Positions 8,165 through 12,905 of a stretch of DNA of 12,905 nucleotides are shown here, in pieces; position 1 is the stretch's first letter; every line of letters starts with the position of its first letter. The position numbers and the translations under genes were made by a program. A model generated the notes under the pieces. That model saw only the letters and a program-made list of their open reading frames with translations, ran no database searches and was not told the origin of the DNA. The stretch lies in assembly GCA_964542855.1 (NCBI GenBank), contig CAZIWJ010000086.1, forward strand, positions 1-12,905, given 5' to 3'. Source of the stretch: CAZIWJ01 sp964542855 (GTDB lineage: Bacteria; Bacteroidota; Bacteroidia; Cytophagales; Cyclobacteriaceae).

Positions 8165-9468
8165 ACTTTAGCACTTGCTTATTTTTTGTTTTAGCACTGT
8201 TCTCATTCACCGGGGTGAGCGGCCAGGTGATTTCCTACAACCAGCCCTATCCGCTGGATGTAGCCAATACCGGGGCAGAGGAAAGCTTACCTATTCTTTC
8301 ACCGGATGGTAAATCCCTGTATTTTGTTCGTACGCTTTACGATAAAAATATGGGCGGTAAATTTAGCGGGCAGGATATCTGGAAGTGCGAGCGTTCGGCC
8401 AATGGACAAGACTGGGAACCGGCGGTGAATACGATCGATCAACTGAATAATAAAAATAATAATGCTGTAGTTGGAATTAACGACGACGGGAACACCCTGT
8501 ATCTGCTGAATACTTACCAAACTAACGAAGTGAAACCCGGTATTTCCGTTTCTTTTTGTCGCGATGGTTCGTGTTCCACGCCACTCGATGAGTACGTACC
8601 GGTGCTTGAAGACCAGGAAGGTAAATTTTACGGGACTTACGTTCACCCCTCCGAAAAATACCTGCTTATTTCCATGGAGGGGCCGGGTAGCCTGGGAAAA
8701 GAAGATTTATACGTAAGCATCAAGGACTCACTGGGCAACTGGTCGCGTCCCATTCACATGGGTTCCTCTGTGAATACCCCTTCATATGAAATATCTCCTT
8801 TCCTGTCGGCCGACGGGCGTAAGCTGTACTTTGCCAGTGCGGGGCACGGCGGGTATGGCGATGCAGATATTTTTGTCAGCGAGCGCCTGTACGATTCCTG
8901 GTCGGTGTGGTCAACCCCAAAGAATTTAGGCCCGAAGATTAACTCCGAGGGATTCGATGCCTATTTTTTCATGAGTGAAGACGGCGATGTGTTTTTTTCC
9001 AGCAACCGGGATCAGCAACTGAACGACATCTACGTAAGTAAACGAACGGTAACCGACACCACACGACTTTTCCTGGAAGATAATGCTACAACCAGGCAAA
9101 TGGACCGGGAAGAGGTTAAAAAATTCCTGGGAGTGCCCATCGACCCGCTGGTACTGTTCGGTGAAGGAGGATATTCCATTGCCCCGGAATACGAAGAGAT
9201 ATTGTATTACATCACCCAGAAGTTACTGAATCAAGATGACGTACAAATTCAACTGGTAGGAATCACTAACGAGGGAAACAGCCGGGAAGCTAATTTAAGC
9301 CTATCGAAACTTAGGGCCGTAGCGGTAAAAGACTTTATGATAGAACAGGGGTTATCGGAAGAGCGCATCGAGGTAATTAGCCGGATCGACAACAGCTATT
9401 ACTACCAGGAAGTAAGCGATAACGATAGAAACCGTCGGGTGGAGATCATTTTCAATCGCACCAGTTAA
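8158..9468 (+). CDS. Exported PD40 beta-propeller protein with divergent OmpA-like domain
   Basis: This 436-residue exported protein has a signal peptide ending V20-S-G22|Q23. Residues about 43-296 contain PD40/WD40-like propeller blades with cores such as LSPDGKSLYFV (47-57), INDDGNTLYLL (107-117), LSADGRKLYFAS (216-227) and MSEDGDVFFSSN (272-283). Residues about 328-436 form an OmpA-like domain: LSLSKLRAVAVKDFM (380-394) and NRRVEI (425-430) are well kept. The usual GHTD segment reads G368-I-T-N371, so the Asp that contacts peptidoglycan diaminopimelate is replaced. OmpA-like domains normally tether outer-membrane complexes to the cell wall. It overlaps the PorP/SprF gene by 7 nt (ATGGTAA) and is the last gene of the adhesin operon, so it is probably a periplasmic support protein of that system. 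It ends 2 nt from the convergent aroE. Confidence 0.9.
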   Translation: MVNFSTCLFFVLALFSFTGVSGQVISYNQPYPLDVANTGAEESLPILSPDGKSLYFVRTLYDKNMGGKFSGQDIWKCERSANGQDWEPAVNTIDQLNNKNNNAVVGINDDGNTLYLLNTYQTNEVKPGISVSFCRDGSCSTPLDEYVPVLEDQEGKFYGTYVHPSEKYLLISMEGPGSLGKEDLYVSIKDSLGNWSRPIHMGSSVNTPSYEISPFLSADGRKLYFASAGHGGYGDADIFVSERLYDSWSVWSTPKNLGPKINSEGFDAYFFMSEDGDVFFSSNRDQQLNDIYVSKRTVTDTTRLFLEDNATTRQMDREEVKKFLGVPIDPLVLFGEGGYSIAPEYEEILYYITQKLLNQDDVQIQLVGITNEGNSREANLSLSKLRAVAVKDFMIEQGLSEERIEVISRIDNSYYYQEVSDNDRNRRVEIIFNRTS

Positions 9469-9470
9469 GG

Positions 9471-10202
9471 TTAGCTATTCCAGATTTCCCAGGCCTTTTC
9501 GGCCTGTAGCTGGAGCATTTCCAGTCCGTTTTTACTGTATGCCCCCTGTGCCTCCGCTGCAGCCATAAATGCTGTAGTTCCGGGATTGTATACCAGGTCG
9601 TAGCAATAGCACTGATCATTGAGCAGGTGGTACGGAATTGCCGGTTTACTACTTACCCCGGGATGCATACCCAGCGGTGTAGTATTCACAACCAGTACGG
9701 CTGGTTTCCATCGGTTTTCCATTTCCTGGTAAGTAATGACCCCTTCCTTCGGGCTACGGGAAACCAGGTAGTAAGGCACGTTTAAATGAGTTAAGGCAGC
9801 ACAAACTGCTTTGGAAGCTCCCCCGGTACCCAGCACAAAAGCCGTTTCTATTGAAGAAACCGGGCACCAGTGGGTAAGCGAATCTAAAAACCCGTGGTAG
9901 TCGGTATTATATCCTTTCTTTCTTCCATCGGGTAAAAACTTAACCGTGTTTATGGCCCCGATGAGGCGGGCGTGGTCATCGATTTCATCGAGGTAATTCA
10001 TTACTGCCTGTTTGTAAGGGATAGTAACGTTCAGGCCACGTAAGTCTGGACTGGAAAATAAAGAAACAATTTGGCTGATATCGGGTAAAGGATATAGATT
10101 GTATTCGTGATCCGGCAGGTTTAATTTACTGAACTTTTCAGTAAAGTGTTGCCGGGAAAAAGAATGCTCCAGGGGATAGCCAATTAATCCGTATTGCTGC
10201 AT
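9471..10202 (-). CDS. aroE: Shikimate dehydrogenase
   Basis: AroE reduces 3-dehydroshikimate to shikimate with NADPH in the cytoplasm, in aromatic amino acid biosynthesis. The 243-residue protein is slightly short for AroE (usually about 245-290) but complete. Shikimate-binding residues are present: S14 and S16 in EHSFSRQHF, N58-V-T-I-P-Y-K64 with the catalytic Lys, N85 in GAINTV, and D101 in YNTDYHGF. The dinucleotide loop is G125-T-G-G-A-S-K-A132, followed by VVNTTPLGM. The C-terminus carries KNGLEMLQLQAEKAWEIW, including the conserved Gln. The first motif ends in Arg17 where many homologues have Pro (HSxSP). The start at 10202 puts the first strand at residues 3-8, as expected. It is a stand-alone gene between convergent and divergent neighbours. 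Confidence 0.96.
   Translation of the reverse strand: MQQYGLIGYPLEHSFSRQHFTEKFSKLNLPDHEYNLYPLPDISQIVSLFSSPDLRGLNVTIPYKQAVMNYLDEIDDHARLIGAINTVKFLPDGRKKGYNTDYHGFLDSLTHWCPVSSIETAFVLGTGGASKAVCAALTHLNVPYYLVSRSPKEGVITYQEMENRWKPAVLVVNTTPLGMHPGVSSKPAIPYHLLNDQCYCYDLVYNPGTTAFMAAAEAQGAYSKNGLEMLQLQAEKAWEIWNS
9490..9506. other. Hairpin just past the adhesin operon, inside the aroE 3' end
   Basis: CAGGCC and GGCCTG form a perfect 6-bp stem around a 5-nt loop (TTTTC on plus, GAAAA on minus), 21 nt beyond the adhesin operon's last stop codon. It lies within aroE codons, so the base pairing may be coincidental. There is no U tract on either side. It is the only candidate 3'-end structure for the operon that I can see. 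Confidence 0.25.
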
Positions 10203-10215
10203 AGGTTGCGGGTAA

Positions 10216-10223
10216 CAAATTTA
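10216..10223 (-). promoter_or_regulatory. Candidate -7 promoter element for aroE
   Basis: On the minus strand this reads TAAATTTG, an exact match to the Bacteroidetes -7 consensus TAnnTTTG, and it lies 13 nt upstream of the aroE start codon. No TTTG -33 element is present 19-21 nt further upstream, and the implied leader would be only a few nucleotides. It could be chance in AT-rich DNA. Confidence 0.3.
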
Positions 10224-10264
10224 TAGTTACTTTTTTATTTTACGGTTAGACATTAAATTTAATG

Positions 10265-10308
10265 AGTACTTAAGAAATTAAACAGTGTTAAATTCAGTTA
10301 AGTACTTA
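10265..10308. promoter_or_regulatory. Paired AGTACTTA sites forming a perfect inverted repeat
   Basis: The octamer AGTACTTA occurs at 10265-10272 and again at 10301-10308, 36 bp apart centre to centre. Because the octamer is nearly self-complementary, AGTACTTAA (10265-10273) and TTAAGTACT (10298-10306) also form a 9-bp perfect inverted repeat, and the right copy sits in the 10-bp palindrome TAAGTACTTA (10299-10308). The pair lies between the divergent starts of aroE and the small membrane protein. The layout fits a double operator for a dimeric regulator; this is inferred from symmetry and position only. Confidence 0.4.
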
Positions 10309-10327
10309 GCACCACAAGTTTGTATGC

Positions 10328-10660
10328 ATGTTGTTTGTTGATGCCGCATTTGTCTTTCTTATTTTTTTACTTTCCATACCTGGAATAACCGGTTACTTTG
10401 CCTCCAGTTACGGCCGTTCCTTCTGGTTGTGGTTTTTTCTTGCCATTGCCCTTCCGATTGTGGCCAACCTGGTACTTGCCGTAATTATTCGGAAAGATAT
10501 CAAAAGGCAAAAGAAACTGGATCTGGCCTACGATAACATGACTCGTTACGAAGACGAGCAAATGGGCAATCAGATTAGCCTTTCCCTGTTCGGTATTGAA
10601 AACGAGGAAGACCTGCCCCCCTATCCTATCCTGAAAGAAAAAAACAAGCACCAACAGTAA
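10328..10660 (+). CDS. Small two-helix membrane protein, unknown function
   Basis: I do not recognise this 110-residue protein. It has two hydrophobic segments (about 4-23 and 31-54) separated by a short loop with a single Arg, followed by a basic stretch (R55-K-D-I-K-R-Q-K-K) and a polar tail of about 45 residues that is acidic around 73-95 and basic at its end. The basic stretch suggests that the tail is cytoplasmic. No catalytic or binding motif is visible. The coding frame looks real: a full-length open frame, normal codon use, and a 10-nt gap to the LOG-family gene, with which it is probably co-transcribed. The upstream spacer holds the paired AGTACTTA sites. No Shine-Dalgarno sequence precedes the ATG. 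Confidence 0.75.
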   Translation: MLFVDAAFVFLIFLLSIPGITGYFASSYGRSFWLWFFLAIALPIVANLVLAVIIRKDIKRQKKLDLAYDNMTRYEDEQMGNQISLSLFGIENEEDLPPYPILKEKNKHQQ

Positions 10661-10670
10661 CCCTCTCTAT

Positions 10671-11255
10671 ATGAAAAGCATTACAGTATTTTGTGGAGCC
10701 AACACCGGCACCCGTCCGATTTTTCGCGATACCTGCATTCAACTCGGGCAACTATTTGCCAGGAAAAACATTCGTTTAGTTTACGGTGGTGGTAGTGTAG
10801 GATTAATGAACATTATGGCCAACGCTGTACTGGATGCCGGGGGAACAGTAACCGGAGTTATCCCTACCTTCCTGGCAGAAAAAGAAGTAGCCAACGAACA
10901 GGTTACTGAATTAATTAAAGTAGAATCCATGCACGAACGTAAAACCATCATGTACGAGCGTTCGGAAGGGGTCATTACCCTGCCGGGTGGTTTCGGAACC
11001 ATGGATGAGTTGTGCGAAATGTTAACCTGGTCTCAACTGGGTTTGCATAAGAAACCAATCGGTATTTTAAATGTAGACGGATACTACGACGGCCTTATTC
11101 AGTTATTTGATAACATGGTTAGAGAAGGATTTCTGAAAAAAGACAACCGCAGCCTTGCCCTTTTTTCCCGTTCTATCGATGAACTGATTCAGCTGATGGA
11201 AAATGTTCGGCCTCAAAGCCGGGAAAAATGGATTGATAATCCTCAGGATACCTGA
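10671..11255 (+). CDS. LOG family protein (TIGR00730, cytokinin riboside 5'-monophosphate phosphoribohydrolase-like)
   Basis: This 194-residue cytoplasmic protein has a Rossmann-like fold. LOG enzymes hydrolyse nucleoside 5'-monophosphates (cytokinin ribotides, and in several bacteria AMP) to the free base and ribose 5-phosphate. Many were formerly misannotated as lysine decarboxylases. Key features are YGGGSVGLMN (38-47), M87-H-E-R-K91 with the conserved Arg and Lys, and the signature P105-G-G-F-G-T-M-D-E113. Length and motif spacing are typical, so it should be active; the physiological substrate here is unknown. The start follows the small membrane protein by 10 nt without a Shine-Dalgarno sequence. 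The 3' end overlaps the convergent dehydrogenase gene by 13 nt. Confidence 0.93.
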   Translation: MKSITVFCGANTGTRPIFRDTCIQLGQLFARKNIRLVYGGGSVGLMNIMANAVLDAGGTVTGVIPTFLAEKEVANEQVTELIKVESMHERKTIMYERSEGVITLPGGFGTMDELCEMLTWSQLGLHKKPIGILNVDGYYDGLIQLFDNMVREGFLKKDNRSLALFSRSIDELIQLMENVRPQSREKWIDNPQDT

Positions 11256-12193
11256 AACTCTTTAACGTGATTAATAATCTGCCCGATGGCCCGCCGGCGG
11301 GCTTCCACGCTTGCCCAGGTTACGTGGGGAGTTAACAGTAACTTTTTAGGGTTATTCACTGAAAAATAGGGGTGTGATTCAGGCAGAGGTTCAGCAGTAA
11401 ACACATCGACGGCAGCTCCGGCAATAGTTTCGTTGTTTAAAGCGGTAACCAGGTCTTCTTCGTTTACGATACCCCCCCTGCCGGTATTCAGCAGCAGTGC
11501 TTCCGATTTCATCAATTTCAGTTCAGGGGTTGCCACCAGGTTACGGGTTTTATCATTCAGAGGAGCGTGAACAGATAAATAATCGGATTGTTGCAGCAGT
11601 TCATCCAACGAAACGCGGGTATAAAGATCAGTCCGGTTTTTTCCGCTGGAAGAATAGTAGATTACCTTCGCCCCGAAGGCAGTTGCAATGGAGGCTACCT
11701 GTTTACCGATGTTTCCCAGCCCTATAATGCCAAAGGTCTTACCGGCCAGTTCGTAGAAATTATGGCCGATGTAAGTGAACGAACGACCGGTGGAGTAATC
11801 ACCCTGCTGAATGTAATAGTGGTAATCGACCGGACGGTGAACCAGCGTTAGCAGCAACGAAAAAGTAAACTGCGCCACGCTGTAGGTAGAGAAGTTCACT
11901 ACGTTGCGAACTTCAATTCCCAGGGCGGCCGCTGCTTCCAGGTCGACGTTATTTGTTCCCGTAGCCGTAATGCAAATCAGTTTAAGGTTTTTGCACTGTT
12001 CCAGAATATTTTTGCTCAGCACTACCTTATTAGTAAGCACTACCGGATGATTACCCATTCGTGCCACTACTTCCCCGGGATCAGTAAAGGGGTAAGCAGT
12101 GAAAGTACCCAGGGAATGCAGGGGCTTCAGTAAAGATTCGTCGCCAAACGTGGCTGCATCGAGAAATACGATAGATAAGGGGGTATTATTCAT
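11243..12193 (-). CDS. D-2-hydroxyacid dehydrogenase (glycerate dehydrogenase-like)
   Basis: This 316-residue cytoplasmic oxidoreductase belongs to the D-isomer-specific 2-hydroxyacid dehydrogenases, interconverting a 2-keto acid and a D-2-hydroxyacid. The N-terminal segment IVFLDAATFGD, the ATGTNNVD stretch (77-84) and VIYYSSSGKN (177-186) look like the glycerate dehydrogenase/hydroxypyruvate reductase branch. The dinucleotide loop is G158-L-G-N-I-G163. The catalytic triad is complete: R239 in NTGRGGIVNE, E268 in DVFTAEP, and H290 in LTPHVTWAS. The end of the second Rossmann strand carries Tyr-Ser-Ser rather than Asp, which may allow NADPH, but cofactor choice is uncertain. The gene has its own 118-nt upstream spacer with a dyad (12204-12237) and the terminator of the preceding gene, so it is probably transcribed alone. 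A G7 run on the coding strand covers codons 239-241. Confidence 0.92.
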   Translation of the reverse strand: MNNTPLSIVFLDAATFGDESLLKPLHSLGTFTAYPFTDPGEVVARMGNHPVVLTNKVVLSKNILEQCKNLKLICITATGTNNVDLEAAAALGIEVRNVVNFSTYSVAQFTFSLLLTLVHRPVDYHYYIQQGDYSTGRSFTYIGHNFYELAGKTFGIIGLGNIGKQVASIATAFGAKVIYYSSSGKNRTDLYTRVSLDELLQQSDYLSVHAPLNDKTRNLVATPELKLMKSEALLLNTGRGGIVNEEDLVTALNNETIAGAAVDVFTAEPLPESHPYFSVNNPKKLLLTPHVTWASVEARRRAIGQIINHVKEFQVS

Positions 12194-12203
12194 AAGGAAC
12201 TAA

Positions 12204-12237
12204 TTCTGGTAAATATGCTGCGATGATAATACCAGAA
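12204..12237. promoter_or_regulatory. 8-bp perfect dyad upstream of the dehydrogenase
   Basis: TTCTGGTA (12204-12211) and TACCAGAA (12230-12237) are exact reverse complements separated by 18 bp. The near arm ends 11 nt upstream of the dehydrogenase start codon, and the whole element lies between that start and the terminator at 12248-12281. It could be an operator overlapping the promoter or an RNA hairpin in the leader. The 18-bp spacer argues somewhat for protein binding over a tight hairpin. Confidence 0.35.
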
Positions 12238-12247
12238 GGAGAGGAAT

Positions 12248-12281
12248 AAAAAAAGCATGCCGGATTAAACCAGCACGCTTT
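12248..12281 (-). terminator. Intrinsic terminator of the 141-residue membrane protein gene
   Basis: On the minus strand AAAGCGTGCTGG, a 6-nt loop (TTTAAT) and CCGGCATGCTTT form a 12-bp stem that includes two G-U wobbles. The T run at the end of the stem continues to seven T in total, then ATT. On the plus strand the two wobbles become A-C mismatches, so the structure is strand-specific. It begins 31 nt past the stop codon at 12312 and separates that gene from the dehydrogenase downstream. Confidence 0.8.
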
Positions 12282-12311
12282 ACTAAACTATTTGTTCAAT
12301 ATTTAATTTAA

Positions 12312-12737
12312 TTAGGCTGTTACCCTGCGATGGCGCCGACTCTTTCTTTCCTCGTTAAACAGGTAGTGCATTCCTGCAATTTGAAAGCCGGTAAATATCA
12401 ACTCAACCAGCGTAAGGATATAAACCACCAGTTTTCCCATTGCCGTAAGGTTCTGGCTGGCAGTAAAACTACCGTACGACAGAAAAAGTAGAACGAGCAC
12501 GTTGCCCGCAATAGCGAGAATAATGTATTGAATATTCAATGATTTATTTTCCGATTGATGATGCTGAACGATGGCAAGACCTATAAAAGGTATGCCAAGC
12601 ATGATCAGCCCAAACAGGCTATCTACTTTTAGCAACTGGCTATATCCCTTGCACAAAACAACCAGAGAAAGCCCCAGTAACAGGTAGAAGCTTGCGTTGA
12701 AGCGCAAGGACTTTCTAAGCACTTTTTCCTTTTCCAT
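12312..12737 (-). CDS. Four-helix membrane protein, unknown function
   Basis: I do not recognise this 141-residue protein. It has a basic N-terminus (MEKEKVLRKSLRF), four hydrophobic segments (about 15-32, 40-57, 68-88, 101-125) and a strongly basic C-terminal tail (R131-K-S-R-R-H-R-R138). By the positive-inside rule both ends should be cytoplasmic. H59-H60 after the second helix is the only notable polar cluster; no catalytic motif is visible. The gene appears to be a single transcription unit, with a candidate -7 element 48 nt upstream of its start and a strong intrinsic terminator just past its stop. The start at 12737 gives a compact N-terminus before the first helix, and no upstream in-frame start is evident in the AT-rich leader. 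Confidence 0.8.
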   Translation of the reverse strand: MEKEKVLRKSLRFNASFYLLLGLSLVVLCKGYSQLLKVDSLFGLIMLGIPFIGLAIVQHHQSENKSLNIQYIILAIAGNVLVLLFLSYGSFTASQNLTAMGKLVVYILTLVELIFTGFQIAGMHYLFNEERKSRRHRRVTA

Positions 12738-12784
12738 GTCCGTGTACTTTTTTGATAACTTATTTATTATTCACGTGTAACAAA

Positions 12785-12792
12785 CAAAAATA
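12785..12792 (-). promoter_or_regulatory. Candidate -7 promoter element for the 141-residue protein
   Basis: On the minus strand this reads TATTTTTG, an exact match to the Bacteroidetes -7 consensus TAnnTTTG. It would place the transcription start about 40 nt before the ATG at 12737, a sensible leader length. A TTTG -33 box is not found at 19-21 nt spacing, and the surroundings are very AT-rich, so chance is possible. Confidence 0.35.
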
Positions 12793-12905
12793 GATTTTAA
12801 TTTTTAACTATTTTACTAATTATTTTAAATAAATAAAGATTTTTTCCGAAAAAAATGCGATTTGTAGCACGTGAGGACAAAGTAAGACTACAAGGAAAAT
12901 CATAA

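Noticed and set aside
9471..10202. aroE as a degraded or fused gene because of its short length
   Set aside because: Shikimate-site residues, the catalytic Lys, Asp101, the NADP loop and the C-terminal Gln motif are all present and in order.
12819..12905. 28-codon minus-strand frame at the right edge with a hydrophobic product
   Set aside because: It is very short, lies in AT-rich upstream DNA, and has no start-site support or neighbours on this side to judge it by.

Overview
The window looks like chromosomal DNA of a Bacteroidota bacterium, most likely of the Cytophagales or a related marine lineage. The evidence is a surface protein with a type B C-terminal signal for the type IX secretion system (T9SS), followed by a PorP/SprF family protein and an OmpA-like protein. 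Start codons are preceded by A/T-rich leaders with almost no Shine-Dalgarno sequence. The operon's three signal peptides are predicted to be cut just before a glutamine, a known Bacteroidetes habit. Base composition is moderate by eye, with AT-rich intergenic spacers. I see no insertion sequence, prophage, CRISPR array, tRNA or rRNA.

Layout. Positions 1-1980 (minus strand) hold a DUF2306 membrane protein followed by an MFS transporter that runs off the left edge; the two are probably one transcript. A membrane glycosyltransferase of family 2 (2252-3427, minus) is divergent from the centrepiece at 3622-9468 (plus). That centrepiece is a tight three-gene operon: a 1174-residue multi-domain adhesin-like protein, a PorP/SprF protein (1-nt gap) and a PD40/OmpA-like protein (7-nt overlap). 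The operon runs tail-to-tail into aroE (9471-10202, minus). Divergent from aroE are a small two-helix membrane protein (10328-10660) and a LOG-family protein (10671-11255), both plus. The LOG gene converges on, and overlaps by 13 nt, a D-2-hydroxyacid dehydrogenase (11243-12193, minus). A four-helix membrane protein with its own intrinsic terminator (12312-12737, minus) follows, then about 170 nt of AT-rich upstream sequence.

How the genes work together. In the central operon the first protein should be exported by the Sec system and then by the T9SS. The second is expected to assist its secretion or surface attachment, as SprF does for SprB. The third would be a periplasmic or outer-membrane partner. 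The flanking genes are housekeeping (aroE, dehydrogenase, LOG) or poorly characterised membrane proteins with no obvious link to it. I did not find a clearly new defence or mobile system. The most interesting signals are the adhesin cassette (a C8 tract, dense Bacteroidetes-type O-glycosylation motifs, a partner OmpA domain lacking its peptidoglycan-binding Asp) and several perfect dyads in short intergenic regions.
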